Shown here in pieces: positions 27,715-39,302 of a stretch of 64,000 nucleotides of DNA (the first letter of the stretch is position 1; every line of letters begins with the position of its first letter). The position numbers and the translations under genes are program-made. The notes beneath the pieces were generated by a model. That model worked only from the letters and a program-made list of their open reading frames with translations. It was not told the origin of the DNA and made no database searches. The DNA comes from Candidatus Vesicomyidisocius sp. Pext_18_S21 (GTDB taxonomy: Bacteria > Pseudomonadota > Gammaproteobacteria > PS1 > Pseudothioglobaceae). The stretch lies in assembly GCA_021730165.1 (NCBI GenBank), contig CP072535.1, positions 823,798 through 887,797 on the forward strand. Direction: 5' to 3'.

Positions 27715-28752
27715 ATGAAAAAAAATAATATAGCTATTGTTATCCCAACTTTACAAGGAAATGGAGCGGAAAGGGTGGTATTGACTTTAGCAGAAGGCTT
27801 TATTCAGCAGGGATATACTGTCAATATCGTATTAACACTCAAAAAGTCAATTGAACTTAAATCAAGTAGACAATTAAAAATACATTATTTTAAAAAATAT
27901 TATCGTTGGATACCAAAAATTATCAGAGGTATATTTTTAGCACCAATTTTAGATAAGTTTATCGTTAATAGATGTGACAATCCAAATTTTGTTCTATCTA
28001 ATTTACTTCCATCTGACAGAATGCTATGTTACAGTAAGCTTAATACTTATTTAATTATTCATAACATGATAAGCAAGCAAAATAATAATTTTGCTGAAAT
28101 GAGAAGTATATATACTAAAAAACCAGTTATTTGCGTTTCCCAAGGCGTCAAAACTGACTTTGACCGATTCTTTAATAGTCGATTTCCATCATATTACATA
28201 TATAATCCTATTGATGTTGATTTTGTCAATCAGGAATCTATTGAATTTAAACCGAAATATCATGATTATTTAGTTCATGTAGGTAAATTTAAAAAGCAAA
28301 AAAGACATGATATTTTAATTAAAGCTTACCACCAAAGTGGTATAGAAAATCCACTTATCCTGATAGGAAAAGGTCATTTAAAAGAAAAATACAAAAAATT
28401 AGTTAATAACTTAAATTTAAATGAAAAAGTAATTTTTGCTGGATTTCAACCTAACCCTTATCCATTTATCAAATATGCTCGATTAATGGTGTTATCATCA
28501 GATTTTGAGGGATTTGGCATGGTTATAACAGAAGCGTTAGCATTAAAAACACCGGTAATAAGTACAGATTGTCCGTCAGGACCATCAGAAATATTACCTA
28601 GAGATAATCTTGTACCAATCAACGATATTGAAAAATTAGCTCAATTAATGCAACAAGCCAATAATAACCCATTAATATTTTCACACCCATTAAATGAAAA
28701 GTTTTACCTTAATTTTACTACTAAGAAATATATTGATATAATTAATGGTTAA
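27715..28752 (+). CDS. Glycosyltransferase family 4 (group 1)
   Basis: 345 aa with the two-domain GT-B pattern. The N-terminal IVIPTLQGNGAERVVLTLAEG is typical of amylovoran/LPS-type GT4. The C-terminal donor domain has HVGKFKKQKRHDILIKA, then DFEGFGMVITEALALKTPVI with the paired glutamates, and CPSGPSEIL. It probably extends LPS core or O-glycan using a nucleotide sugar. It ends the glycosyltransferase run. Confidence 0.9.
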   Translation: MKKNNIAIVIPTLQGNGAERVVLTLAEGFIQQGYTVNIVLTLKKSIELKSSRQLKIHYFKKYYRWIPKIIRGIFLAPILDKFIVNRCDNPNFVLSNLLPSDRMLCYSKLNTYLIIHNMISKQNNNFAEMRSIYTKKPVICVSQGVKTDFDRFFNSRFPSYYIYNPIDVDFVNQESIEFKPKYHDYLVHVGKFKKQKRHDILIKAYHQSGIENPLILIGKGHLKEKYKKLVNNLNLNEKVIFAGFQPNPYPFIKYARLMVLSSDFEGFGMVITEALALKTPVISTDCPSGPSEILPRDNLVPINDIEKLAQLMQQANNNPLIFSHPLNEKFYLNFTTKKYIDIING

Positions 28753-28930
28753 TAGATTTTTCACAATAAAACAAAAGGTCTAAAAATTCACCTCTAGGGG
28801 GATGCGGAAATACATAATTGATATTATACTTGATAGATTTAGCCTCCAAAAAGCTTTTACTATAATACTCTACACACCTAACAGCATAATCTCCTATTAT
28901 TAATGAACTTAATTCAATATGACATACATT
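28742..28930 (-). pseudogene. Remnant of an unidentified gene, possibly a sialyltransferase-like glycosyltransferase
   Basis: On the minus strand, 62 codons are open between stops without a start. They contain SSLIIGDYAVR, SKSFLEAKSIKY and FPHPPRGEFLDLLFY before TAA at 28742-28744. The composition looks coding, and the FPHPPRG phrase recalls the PHPRE region of GT52 LOS sialyltransferases, but the identification is weak. Upstream pieces appear in other frames. It overlaps the last 11 bases of the GT4 gene on the opposite strand. Confidence 0.4.
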
Positions 28931-29871
28931 TCAAGTAACATATCATTATTTATCAACACTTCCCAGCATTTGTAATCATACAAATAAGGTATCAAAACAC
29001 GACTAATAAAAACTTTATACTATGAAATAAATATTTGTTATAAAAAAGATATTTTTTGTATAATAAAGTAGCTTCTACTGGAATAAAACTATTATTTTAT
29101 AACCCTTAGTAAATATATGGATAAAAAAATATAAAAAGTTTTTAATAGAACACTAAAATTAATATAACTAATTATTAAAAAAGTACTTAAAATTATATAT
29201 TCTGTTTCCTATCCGTAATGATTATCAAAACTTATTTATTGCTCTCTATTCTTTACTAGCAATAGTTATTTCTTATAAATTTAACAAAAAATCTATTTGT
29301 CAAGTTATAATAAGTCAATAAAAGTAATACACAAGTTGACATTACTACCAAGATAAGAATTTTATATCTGTTATTATTAACTAGATATTTAACACTCTCA
29401 AGATAAACTAATATACTTAATACAATAAGACCTAATAATACATTAGGTCATTACATTAAATACTAATATAAAACTCATCAAGGTCAATACAAAGTTGTAT
29501 CTATTCTTATAAATGATTAATATCATTGTAATTAAGATTATAAGAATATCCCTATAAATAATTCAATCTATTTTATTATATCTTATATATAAAATTATGC
29601 TAGAAAGATGGGATAATTAAAACTTTTTACTAGAACCTATGATAGGTAAAATAACAAAATTAAAATTAATCATACAGATTCGTTAAAATAATTTAAATTA
29701 CTTAAATTAATTTTCTTTACCTAAAAACAAAATAAATGCCTATTAAGGGTTAATAATAAAATAAAATCCTTTAATATCTTAAAGATTAGATATTCTAATT
29801 CTAAATAAAAGCACTATATTAAAAGTATTCACATAAATAATTGATAATCTAATAAGGTAAATTTAATACTT
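28931..29871. other. Long gap before glnS
   Basis: About 940 AT-rich bases without a usable frame. A perfect 8-bp stem GACCTAAT/ATTAGGTC with a 5-base loop lies at 29429-29449. The left part probably continues the decayed gene on the minus strand. No RNA gene recognised. Confidence 0.5.
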
Positions 29872-31533
29872 ATGAATAAAAATAACACTTACACAAACTT
29901 TATCAGAAACCAAATTGATATTGATTTAGAACAAAAATTACATACTTCTATTCAAACACGCTTTCCACCTGAACCTAATGGTTATTTACATATTGGACAT
30001 GCTAAATCAATTTTCTTGAATTTTGGTTTAGCAAAAGATTATAAAGGACGGTGTAATTTACGATTCGATGATACCAATCCAACCAAAGAAGATATTAAAT
30101 TTATAGATGCTATCAAAGAAGATATTAAATGGCTGGGATTTTTATGGGATGGTAATATTAAGTATAGTTCTCATTATTTTAAACAGTTTTATGAATATGC
30201 TACTGAGCTTATTAATAAAAATTTAGCTTATGTTTGCTTTTTAGATTCAGATGAAATTCGTACTTATAGAGGTACCTTAAAAAAGGTTGGAAAAGATAGT
30301 CCATATAGAAATACATCAATTGAAAAAAACCTAGAATTACTTGCAAAAATGAAAGCAGGTAAATTTTTAGAAGGTGAATGTGTATTACGAGGCAAAATTG
30401 ATATGAGAAGCTCATTTATGTGTATGCGTGATCCAACCCTATACCGTATTCGCTTTGACAAACATCACCAAACTAAAAATCAATGGTATATTTACCCTAT
30501 GTATGATTTTGCACATTGCATTAGTGATGCAATTGAAGGGGTAACTCACTCTTTATGCACATTAGAATTCCAAGATAATCGTCGCTTATATGATTGGATA
30601 CTAGAAAACTTAGATGATTTTAATAAACCTAATCGTCCACATCAATATGAATTTTCACGGCTAAATTTAGAATATACGGTTATGTCAAAACGTAAATTAC
30701 AAATTTTAGTAGAAAATAAACTAGTATCTGGTTGGGATGATCCACGCATGCCAACTATTTCAGGACTTCGTCGTCGAGGTTATACTAAAGTTGCAATTCG
30801 TGAGTTCACAAATAGAGTTGGTATTTCCAAAGTTGATAATATTACAGATATGAAAATTTTAGAAGTTGCTATACGTGATAACCTTAATATTGTAGCACCT
30901 CGTACCATGGGTGTTATTGATCCAATACGTGTTATTATTGAAAATTATCCAGAAGGCAAACTTGAAACCCTACAAGCCCCTATCCACCCTCAAAATAAAA
31001 CAATGGGAAAACGTAATATATTCTTTTCTCGTGAGTTATACATTGATAAAGCAGACTTTAAAGAAATAGTTCCCAATAAAAAATTTAGACGACTAGCAAT
31101 CAATAAAGAAGTACGTCTGCGATCTGCTTATGTCATCAATGCTACTACTTTTGATACTGATCTTAGCGGTAATATTACCACTGTATACGCAACATACGAT
31201 TCTGATACATTAGGGAAAAACCCTAAAGATGGTCGTAAAATTAAAGGAGTAATTCACTTTGTTGAAGCCAGTAAGGCACTTAAAGCAGAATTTAGACTAT
31301 ATGATCGATTATTCATACTTAAAAAACTTGGAAAAAATAATAACTTTGAACAATTACTTAACAAACAATCACTAATCACCAATCATGGTATGGTAGAGCC
31401 TAGTATGGCTAATAGTAAGCCTGAATTAGCTTATCAGTTTGAACGCGAAGGATATTTTTGTAGAGACAACCAATCAAGTAATAAACTAATTTTTAATAAA
31501 ACAATCGGTCTGCATAATGCTTGGAAAGGTTAA
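29872..31533 (+). CDS. glnS: Glutaminyl-tRNA synthetase
   Basis: 553 aa, the same length class as E. coli GlnRS. The class I motif is in [16 protein letters not shown], the tRNA/ATP loop is VMSKRK near residue 266, and the segment RFDDTNP is present. It charges tRNA-Gln directly, which marks the organism as a gamma- or betaproteobacterium-type user of GlnRS. It is isolated between two long gaps, with its own weak upstream signals. Confidence 0.97.
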   Translation: MNKNNTYTNFIRNQIDIDLEQKLHTSIQTRFPPEPNGYLHIGHAKSIFLNFGLAKDYKGRCNLRFDDTNPTKEDIKFIDAIKEDIKWLGFLWDGNIKYSSHYFKQFYEYATELINKNLAYVCFLDSDEIRTYRGTLKKVGKDSPYRNTSIEKNLELLAKMKAGKFLEGECVLRGKIDMRSSFMCMRDPTLYRIRFDKHHQTKNQWYIYPMYDFAHCISDAIEGVTHSLCTLEFQDNRRLYDWILENLDDFNKPNRPHQYEFSRLNLEYTVMSKRKLQILVENKLVSGWDDPRMPTISGLRRRGYTKVAIREFTNRVGISKVDNITDMKILEVAIRDNLNIVAPRTMGVIDPIRVIIENYPEGKLETLQAPIHPQNKTMGKRNIFFSRELYIDKADFKEIVPNKKFRRLAINKEVRLRSAYVINATTFDTDLSGNITTVYATYDSDTLGKNPKDGRKIKGVIHFVEASKALKAEFRLYDRLFILKKLGKNNNFEQLLNKQSLITNHGMVEPSMANSKPELAYQFEREGYFCRDNQSSNKLIFNKTIGLHNAWKG

Positions 31534-32187
31534 TACCTTATACTAAAAACAAGACAATTTAATTAAAGGTTTACAATAATTAATGGAATTTCAAGGAAAG
31601 ATAATGATAGGTTACTTGTTAACTACACATTGAAATATAAAAATATACACTGCAATAAATAATTTTGATGAATATCTTGCTACTTCTTAATAGTTTTACA
31701 ATAAACCAGAAAAATTTTAGTGTTGAACTAATATAACTATAAATATCTAACTAAATTTTCTATACAACACATAAACTTGCATAAATATACACTGATAATG
31801 TATAAAAATTCCATATAAATAACAACTAATTTAAAAAATATAAACTATCTTATTAAGACTATAAATAACTCTTTGTCAAAAAGTATCTATAATTTATGCT
31901 AAAAAACTAAATATTTATCAAAAATGATATCTAATAATAGTACTTATCCAAGCTTGTAAAATAATTTGGTTTTTACTGTTTAGTGCAATTAAAAATAAAT
32001 TAAATTACATTCCAACTATAACCCGCTTTACGGTATTTTCTTTGAAAATTTAATAATAGATTAAACAACATTCAAAATAATTATAGACTATAAATTCAAA
32101 ACTGAATATGAAACTTTTATAAACCTACAAAATAAAACATTTTCACTAATATTGATAATAACAAGAACAATAATAAGATTAATCAAA
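31534..32187. other. 654-base gap between glnS and surE
   Basis: Convergent gene ends flank it. AT-rich with many stops in all frames. I see no RNA gene, strong terminator or recognisable protein remnant. Confidence 0.5.
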
Positions 32188-32937
32188 TCAAGTTGTAATT
32201 ATTTGATTTAGCCATGTTGATACAGTATTAATCTCGTTATATTTAGTTAAATCAATTTGTAAAGGTGTAATTGATACGTAATGATTAGTAATGGCATGAA
32301 AGTCTGTCCCTACACCATTATCATCTTCTTTACCATTCTCACCGATCCAATAAAGTGATGAATCATTTTTATCGATAACACTTTGCTCTGACATATGACG
32401 TTTTCCTAAACGTGTTGTTTGAAACCCTTTAATATCACTAAAAATCACATCTGGAACATTAATATTTAGTACAGTATCGTATGACAAATGAGCATGAGAT
32501 ATCTGATTAATTAATTGTCTGATTACAATACCTGCTGTCTTAAAATGCTGACCTCTCCAACTTGCTAATGATATCGATACTGATGGTAAACCTAAAAATC
32601 GTCCCTCTATCGCTCCAGCAACAGTGCCTGAATAAATCACATCATCACCCAAATTAGCACCAAAGTTAATACCTGTCACTACTAAATCAATCTCTTCATT
32701 TAGGAAACCACACAGAGCTAAATGTACACAATCACTTGGTGTTGCATCAATACAATAAACATTATTTGATATCTTAACTGGTCTCAAAGGCTTATCAAGT
32801 GTAAGAGAACTACTAGTAGCTGATTTATTTTCACTAGGTGCAACTATAATAACTTCGTGTTCTTGTGCTAAAGATTGGGAAAGTTCTATAATTCCTTGAG
32901 CTTGATAACCATCATCATTACTAACTAAAATCTTCAT
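32188..32937 (-). CDS. surE: 5'/3'-nucleotidase SurE
   Basis: 249 aa. The metal-site start MKILVSNDDGYQAQGI is diagnostic, with VTGINFGANLGDDVIYSGTVAGA near residue 86. It dephosphorylates nucleoside monophosphates and short polyphosphates. In many gammaproteobacteria it is followed by pcm-nlpD-rpoS; none is here. It lies 22 bases downstream of clpA on the same strand. Confidence 0.96.
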   Translation of the reverse strand: MKILVSNDDGYQAQGIIELSQSLAQEHEVIIVAPSENKSATSSSLTLDKPLRPVKISNNVYCIDATPSDCVHLALCGFLNEEIDLVVTGINFGANLGDDVIYSGTVAGAIEGRFLGLPSVSISLASWRGQHFKTAGIVIRQLINQISHAHLSYDTVLNINVPDVIFSDIKGFQTTRLGKRHMSEQSVIDKNDSSLYWIGENGKEDDNGVGTDFHAITNHYVSITPLQIDLTKYNEINTVSTWLNQIITT

Positions 32938-32959
32938 ATTTAATTAGTAAAATATTGTA

Positions 32960-35179
32960 TCACGACTGTATCGCAAGGATAATTCTATCTTTTTTAACGT
33001 CAACCTTTACCAAGCCCCCATTAGTTAATTTACCAAATAATAATTCATCTGCTAATGGCTTACGAATTTCTTGTTCAACCAAACGTGCCATAGGTCGTGC
33101 ACCCATCTTAGCATCATAACCATGTTTTGCAAACCATGCTCTAGCAATATCAGATACAGTTAAAGAAACCTGTTTATTTTCTAATGCTTTCTTTAGTTCA
33201 AATAAAAACTTATTCACTACATAAACAATAGTTTCTTCATTAAGAGTATTAAAATAAATAACTTCTGATAAACGGTTTCTAAATTCTGGTGTAAATAATT
33301 TTTTCAATTCAGTTTCATAATCTAACGAGCGGTCTTGTTCACTAAAACCTATTGATGCACGCTGAATACTTTGTACACCAGCATTTGATGTCATCACTAA
33401 AATTACATTTCTAAAATCAACCTCTCGACCACTGGCATCAGTCATCTTACTATTATCCATAACTTGTAATAGTAGATTAAAAATATCTGCATGAGCTTTT
33501 TCAATCTCATCAAGTAATAACACCGCATGCGGGTTAGCATTAACCACTTCAGTTAACAAACCACCTTTATCATAACCTACATAACCTGGTGGTGAACCAA
33601 TGAATTTAGAAACTGAGTGACGTTCTCCATATTCGCTCATATCAAAACGTAACAACTTAATACCCATAATTCGAGCTAATTGCTTGCAAATTTCTGTTTT
33701 ACCAACACCAGTTGGTCCTGCAAAAAGAAAAGATCCTATTGGTTTATCAACTTGTGCCAAGCCCGAACGTGACAACTTAATAGCCGTAGACAAACTACCC
33801 AATGCACGATCTTGTCCAAACACACCCAATTTAAGCTCTGATTCTAGGTTTTTTAATAAATATTTATCATCATTGGTCACTTTATTAGACGGAATACGTG
33901 CTAATTTAGAAATAATATTTTCAATATCGCTCACACCAATATTAATCTTACGTTTTGATTTAGGTTGAATTTGTTGGTAAGCACCAACTTCATCAATTAC
34001 ATCAATTGCTTTATCTGGCAAACAACGATTATTTATATAACGATGAGATAATTCAACAGCAGATCTTAACGCTGCCGCTGAATATTTAACTTTATGGTAA
34101 TTTTGGTAGTATTTTTTAAGACCTTGTAAAATTTTAATAGTATCTGCTACAGATGGCTCATCAATATCAATTTTTTGAAAACGACGTGATAATGCATGAT
34201 CTTTCTCAAATATTTTTCGATATTCTTCATAAGTAGTTGAGCCCATACACCTAAGTGTACCATCAGCCAATGCAGGCTTTAACAAATTAGAAGCGTCTAA
34301 TGACCCACCAGAAACACTACCTGCACCAATTAAGGTATGAATTTCATCAATAAACAAAACAGCTTTCGGTATTTTTTCTAAATCGCTTAATACTGCTTTA
34401 AGGCGTTTTTCAAAATCACCTCGATATTTTGTACCTGCAATAAGCACACCAATATCTAATGAATAAATACTAACTTTCTTTAAAATATCTGGTACTTTAC
34501 CTTCAACAATTTTTAAAGCAATACCTTGTGCAATAGCCGTTTTACCAACACCAGAAAGACCTACAAATAATAAATTATTTTTACGACGTCTAGATAATAC
34601 TTGCACTGTGCGAATAATTTCTTCTTCCCTACCAAGAAGAGGGTCTATTTGTCCAGACTTAGCCTTTTCACATAGATTTGTTGTATAAGTTTCCAATGAT
34701 GATTGTTTGATATTTTCCTTATCTAATTCTACTCTTGGCTCACTTGTAGATTCTGTAGCCCTATTTAAAATATCTTCCATAGCATCTAAACGTGAAATAT
34801 TATTAAGTTTTAATAAATAAACCGAATGTGAATCCTTTTCAGAAAAAATACTCACAAGTATATTCATTGCATATACCGTATTTTTTTGCGCAGATTGTGC
34901 TTGATAGATACTACGTTGTAAAACACGCTGAAAACCCACTGTTAGAACAATATCAACATTAGAATCAAGCGCAATAAGTGGCGTATGTGAATCAATATAA
35001 CCTTCTAATTCATCACGGAATTCATCAATATCAACCCTTTTATTATTTAATAAAGTAACTATCTCATCAATATTAAGTAACGCTAAAAGTAAATGTTCAA
35101 CCGTCACAAATTCCAAACGATTATTACGAGCTTGTGTCATAACATAATTAATTTCTTGTTGTAATCCTGTTTCAATCAT
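32960..35179 (-). CDS. clpA: ATP-dependent Clp protease ATP-binding subunit ClpA
   Basis: 739 aa from ATG 35179 (MIETGLQQEINYVMTQAR); eleven extra upstream codons contain the GGAG ribosome site. The Clp N-domain (EFVTVEHLLLALL) is followed by AAA domain 1 with GLSGVGKTA and domain 2 with GPTGVGKTE. DEIHTLIGAG and DEIEKAHADIF are the Walker B motifs. It unfolds substrates for ClpP. The adaptor gene clpS, usually just upstream, is absent from this position. Confidence 0.95.
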   Translation of the reverse strand: MIETGLQQEINYVMTQARNNRLEFVTVEHLLLALLNIDEIVTLLNNKRVDIDEFRDELEGYIDSHTPLIALDSNVDIVLTVGFQRVLQRSIYQAQSAQKNTVYAMNILVSIFSEKDSHSVYLLKLNNISRLDAMEDILNRATESTSEPRVELDKENIKQSSLETYTTNLCEKAKSGQIDPLLGREEEIIRTVQVLSRRRKNNLLFVGLSGVGKTAIAQGIALKIVEGKVPDILKKVSIYSLDIGVLIAGTKYRGDFEKRLKAVLSDLEKIPKAVLFIDEIHTLIGAGSVSGGSLDASNLLKPALADGTLRCMGSTTYEEYRKIFEKDHALSRRFQKIDIDEPSVADTIKILQGLKKYYQNYHKVKYSAAALRSAVELSHRYINNRCLPDKAIDVIDEVGAYQQIQPKSKRKINIGVSDIENIISKLARIPSNKVTNDDKYLLKNLESELKLGVFGQDRALGSLSTAIKLSRSGLAQVDKPIGSFLFAGPTGVGKTEICKQLARIMGIKLLRFDMSEYGERHSVSKFIGSPPGYVGYDKGGLLTEVVNANPHAVLLLDEIEKAHADIFNLLLQVMDNSKMTDASGREVDFRNVILVMTSNAGVQSIQRASIGFSEQDRSLDYETELKKLFTPEFRNRLSEVIYFNTLNEETIVYVVNKFLFELKKALENKQVSLTVSDIARAWFAKHGYDAKMGARPMARLVEQEIRKPLADELLFGKLTNGGLVKVDVKKDRIILAIQS

Positions 35180-35394
35180 GGTTTTATTATATCTCCAATT
35201 CATATAATACACACATTAATAACTGTTAATTTTTTGCGTATAAATTCTATCACCTATGATATTTTAATCCATACAATATCAAATAATAAATATCATAAAT
35301 TACATGGTTATATAATCATCATTTGGCAACAATATTTGGAATATATTGGGATTTTTATTATGATTGTAAAAGTTACAATAATGCCTTTACTATA

Positions 35395-36477
35395 CTAATT
35401 AGCTGATTTTCTTTTTAACAACACCAATACAATAACCAATACCATTAATGTTGGTATTGAGGCACTTAGAAAATGATTATAATTAAACATAAGTGACAAT
35501 ACACCAATAATACGTGAAGCTAACTCAAAAAATAAACTCATCATTAGACCTAAAAAAATTTTTTTACCAAGTGACGCATCACGAAGTGACCCAAAAACAA
35601 ATAGCATTGAAAATAATATCATCGCAACCAAAGTAACAGGCTTCATAAAACGTTTATATATTTCTATTTCAGCAATATCAGCTACAAGATTATTATTTAT
35701 CAAAAAACTAATTTGCTTATAAAGATGCCAAGTAGAGAGTTTTCGAGGATCTTTATTAAGATTTTTTATCAGTTTTTGAGTAAATGATATTTGAACACTA
35801 TATTTCTCAAAATCATTTTGAGAAAATGTTGTCAATTCTCCATTCTTAGTTAATTGGTAATGAATAGGCTTGCTAAGTTCTAAATTATTCCCATTAAAAA
35901 TTACATTATCAGAATATATAATAGAATCCAACACGCCCGGTGCGCGTAATTTAATAAAAATAACATCTTGAAATGATTTAGCATCAAAATTTTTCTTAAC
36001 ATGGATAAAAAGCCCATTGTCTTTCAGCCAAAACTCTTGTTGATTTCTACATGTCATATCTTGTTCTAGTACTTTAGAACGCAAACACTCTGCATATTCA
36101 GTGGTTATTGGTGCAACTAGTTCACCTATAAGGATAAAAATTGCAATAAACATTAACGCAACCCAAACAACAATATTTGAAATTTGCATAATTGATACGC
36201 CAGAACTTCTAATAATAACCAACTGAGAAGTAGATGCTAAATTAGTCAACGCCAAAAGTGATCCTAATAAAATAATAACTGATGAATGCGAATACATAAC
36301 CGCAGGAATATTCAAAATCACATATTTTGTTGCTTCAAATACGGTGTAATTATATTGTCCTATAAATTTAACTTCCTCAAGAAAATTAAAAAATGCATAA
36401 ACACCTATCCAAACTAACATTACAACTAATGTATAAAAAGCCATAGTTTTAACAATATAAAGGGTTAAGATTTTCAT
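35395..36477 (-). CDS. lptG: LPS export ABC transporter permease LptG
   Basis: 360 aa from ATG 36477 ([17 protein letters not shown]); upstream in-frame codons up to 36531 overlap guaA and look non-coding. The YjgP/YjgQ pattern is three N-terminal membrane helices, a periplasmic beta-jellyroll (about residues 130-260) and three C-terminal helices. With LptF and LptB it extracts LPS from the inner membrane. lptF is not adjacent, although the two genes are normally neighbours. Assignment to G rather than F rests on overall resemblance. Confidence 0.85.
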   Translation of the reverse strand: MKILTLYIVKTMAFYTLVVMLVWIGVYAFFNFLEEVKFIGQYNYTVFEATKYVILNIPAVMYSHSSVIILLGSLLALTNLASTSQLVIIRSSGVSIMQISNIVVWVALMFIAIFILIGELVAPITTEYAECLRSKVLEQDMTCRNQQEFWLKDNGLFIHVKKNFDAKSFQDVIFIKLRAPGVLDSIIYSDNVIFNGNNLELSKPIHYQLTKNGELTTFSQNDFEKYSVQISFTQKLIKNLNKDPRKLSTWHLYKQISFLINNNLVADIAEIEIYKRFMKPVTLVAMILFSMLFVFGSLRDASLGKKIFLGLMMSLFFELASRIIGVLSLMFNYNHFLSASIPTLMVLVIVLVLLKRKSAN

Positions 36478-36523
36478 TAAAATAGTCTTCTTAATAATAG
36501 AATTATTTAACTTTGATATCACG

Positions 36524-38086
36524 ATGAACAATGTTCACCTTAATAAAATTCTTATTCTTGATTTTGGTTCTCAATATACTCAACTTATTGCCCGTCGTGT
36601 ACGTGAAATTGGCGTTTATTGTGAATTATATCGCTATGATATAAATAGTGACTTTATTAAAAAGTTCAATCCTAAAGGTGTAATTCTTTCAGGAGGTCCT
36701 GACACAGTAACATTTGATAATTCTGCTAGAGCTCCAAATATTATATTTGATCTCAACATACCAATACTAGGTATTTGTTATGGTATGCAAACTATGGCGA
36801 TACAACTTGGTGGGCATGCTACTTCAGCTAACAAACATGAATATGGTTTTGCCAAGGTTCGTTCTTGTAACTACTCGCCACTACTAAATGGCATTAATGA
36901 TGGAGGTAACGATTTATTAGATGTGTGGATGAGTCACGGAATTGAGGTAAAACGATTACCAGATGGATTTAAACTAATCGCTTCTACAGATAACTGTAAT
37001 ATAGCAGGATTTGCCGATATAAACAAACATTATTATGGCTTACAATTTCATCCAGAAGTTACTCATACTAAACAAGGAAAACACATTTTAGAGCGTTTTG
37101 TAAATGATATTTGTCAATGTAAAAAAAATTGGACAACAGATAATATCATCACTAAATTAGTAAAGGATCTTAAAAACCAGATTGGTAGTGCCAATGTTTT
37201 ATTAGGTTTATCTGGTGGTGTAGATTCCTCAGTAGTTGCCGTACTTTTACAACAAGCAGTAGGCAAACAACTTACTTGTGTATTTGTTGATAATGGTCTT
37301 TTACGTCTCAATGAAGGCAATAAGGTAATGCAAAACTTTGCAAAAAATATGAATGTGAAAGTTATACGTGTCAACGCTCAGGAAAAATTCTACAATGCAC
37401 TATCAAATGAAGACAAACCTGAAGCAAAACGAAAAATTATTGGTCATACATTTATTGAAGTATTTGAAGAAGAAGCTAAAAAACTTAATAACATTCAATT
37501 TTTAGCCCAAGGCACAATTTACCCAGATGTTATTGAATCAGCAGGCACAAAATCAAACAAAACCAAAGTTATTAAATCACACCATAATGTAGGTGGCTTA
37601 CCAGACAGTTTACAGTTAACATTAGTGGAACCTATTAAAGAACTATTTAAAGATGAAGTACGAAAAATCGGAACTATACTCGGTATTCCAACGCATATGC
37701 TTCATTGTCATCCATTCCCAGGACCTGGATTAAGCATACGTATTTTAGGACAAGTAAAACAAGAATATGCCGATATTTTAAGACAAGCTGATACTATTTT
37801 TATAGACGAATTATATAAAAATGATTTATACAACACAGTTAACCAAGCCTTTGCTGTATTCCTACCTATTAAATCAGTTGGTGTTACTGGAGATACAAGA
37901 CGCTATGAGTATGTTATCGCATTACGCGCTGTTGAAACCATTGACTTTATGACAGCTCGTTGGGCAAGACTGCCTTATAATTTTCTAGATTTAGTGTCTA
38001 ATCGAATTATAAATGAAATTTCACGTATTTCACGTGTAGTCTATGATATTTCTAGTAAACCACCAGCAACTATTGAATGGGAATAA
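36524..38086 (+). CDS. guaA: GMP synthase (glutamine-hydrolysing)
   Basis: 520 aa. The N-terminal glutaminase domain has GICYGMQTM (nucleophile Cys) and [10 protein letters not shown]. The ATP-pyrophosphatase domain has [11 protein letters not shown] near residue 230, and the C-terminal dimer domain ends in PPATIEWE, as the family does. It converts XMP to GMP. It overlaps tadA by ten bases. guaB is not adjacent. Confidence 0.98.
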   Translation: MNNVHLNKILILDFGSQYTQLIARRVREIGVYCELYRYDINSDFIKKFNPKGVILSGGPDTVTFDNSARAPNIIFDLNIPILGICYGMQTMAIQLGGHATSANKHEYGFAKVRSCNYSPLLNGINDGGNDLLDVWMSHGIEVKRLPDGFKLIASTDNCNIAGFADINKHYYGLQFHPEVTHTKQGKHILERFVNDICQCKKNWTTDNIITKLVKDLKNQIGSANVLLGLSGGVDSSVVAVLLQQAVGKQLTCVFVDNGLLRLNEGNKVMQNFAKNMNVKVIRVNAQEKFYNALSNEDKPEAKRKIIGHTFIEVFEEEAKKLNNIQFLAQGTIYPDVIESAGTKSNKTKVIKSHHNVGGLPDSLQLTLVEPIKELFKDEVRKIGTILGIPTHMLHCHPFPGPGLSIRILGQVKQEYADILRQADTIFIDELYKNDLYNTVNQAFAVFLPIKSVGVTGDTRRYEYVIALRAVETIDFMTARWARLPYNFLDLVSNRIINEISRISRVVYDISSKPPATIEWE

Positions 38087-38541
38087 ACACACTAGTTTGG
38101 ATGACACTTGCTATTGAACAAGCAAAACAAGCACAACAAATAGGTGAAGTACCTGTTGGTGCAATTTTAGTACAAAATAATAAATTAATTGCAGGTGCGC
38201 ATAACCAAACAATTTTAAACAATGACCCAACTGCACATGCAGAAATACAATTATTGCGTATTGCAGGTAAAAAATTAAATAATTATCGATTATCTGGCAC
38301 AACCTTATATGTTACTTTAGAGCCTTGCACTATGTGTCTAGGTGCGATAGTTCATGCACGTATATCATGTATTGTATTCGGTGCTTATGACAAAAAATCA
38401 GGTGCTTGTGGATCGTGTATAAATTTACTAAATAATCGATGTTTTAACCATTTAATTAGCATTAAAAGCGGTATTCTAGCTGACCAATGCAAAAATCTAT
38501 TACAGAACTTTTTTAAAAATAAACGAAGAAATACTCAATAA
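38077..38541 (+). CDS. tadA: tRNA-specific adenosine deaminase
   Basis: 154 aa from ATG 38077 (146 if ATG 38101 is used). Zinc deaminase motifs: HAEIQLLR with the catalytic Glu and the ligand pair in [14 protein letters not shown]. It makes inosine at the wobble base of tRNA-Arg(ACG). Overlap with guaA suggests coupling, an arrangement seen in several gammaproteobacteria. It ends 14 bases from the convergent fabG. Confidence 0.95.
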   Translation: MGINTLVWMTLAIEQAKQAQQIGEVPVGAILVQNNKLIAGAHNQTILNNDPTAHAEIQLLRIAGKKLNNYRLSGTTLYVTLEPCTMCLGAIVHARISCIVFGAYDKKSGACGSCINLLNNRCFNHLISIKSGILADQCKNLLQNFFKNKRRNTQ

Positions 38542-38555
38542 AAATAAATTAATTT

Positions 38556-39302
38556 TTAGACTGTATACATCCCGCCATTAACATGTAATGTCTGTGCTGT
38601 AATGTATGAACCACTGTCACCTGCTAAAAATAATACTGCATTAGCAACTTCATAAACTGTACCTAAACGATTCATTGGAATTTGCTGAGATACAGCTATT
38701 TTTTGCTTTTCAGATAATGTATTAATCATATCTGTTTCAATAAAACCAGGAGCAATAGCATTAATTGTAATATTACGAGAACCAACTTCACGGGCCAATG
38801 ATTTGGTAAACCCAATTATACCTGACTTAGCAGCAGCATAATTAGTTTGACCTGCATTACCCATAGCAGCCACAACAGAAGCAATAGAAATAATACGGCC
38901 TGATTTCTTCTTCATCATTCCACGTAACACCGCTTTTGACATTTTATAAACTGAAGTTAAGTTAATTTTGATAATATCATCCCACTCATCCTCACACATC
39001 CGTATCAACAAATTATCACGAATAATACCTGCATTATTAACTAATATATCAATAATCCCATAAGTACTAACAATAGACTTTATTATCTTAGCAATTTGCT
39101 CATTATTAGTCACATTAAGCTTCATACCTATACCTGTAACACCGCTATTCTTTAATACTATACTAATTGCGCTTGAACCTTTATTATTGGTTGCTGTACC
39201 AATAACGATTGCACCTGCCGCTCCTAAAGTTAAAGCAATGGCCTGACCAATACCACGACTTGCACCTGTTACTAATACGATCTTTCCATCTAAATTATTC
39301 AT
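38556..39302 (-). CDS. fabG: 3-oxoacyl-[ACP] reductase FabG
   Basis: 248 aa short-chain dehydrogenase. The NADPH-binding TGASRGIGQAIA is at the start, NNAG near residue 90, the catalytic Ser in SIASVVAAMGN and Tyr/Lys in NYAAAKSG. The C-terminus ITAQTLHVNGGMY is typical of FabG. It reduces 3-ketoacyl-ACP in fatty-acid elongation. It overlaps the fabD stop by four bases. acpP and fabF, which normally follow, are not here. Confidence 0.96.
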   Translation of the reverse strand: MNNLDGKIVLVTGASRGIGQAIALTLGAAGAIVIGTATNNKGSSAISIVLKNSGVTGIGMKLNVTNNEQIAKIIKSIVSTYGIIDILVNNAGIIRDNLLIRMCEDEWDDIIKINLTSVYKMSKAVLRGMMKKKSGRIISIASVVAAMGNAGQTNYAAAKSGIIGFTKSLAREVGSRNITINAIAPGFIETDMINTLSEKQKIAVSQQIPMNRLGTVYEVANAVLFLAGDSGSYITAQTLHVNGGMYTV

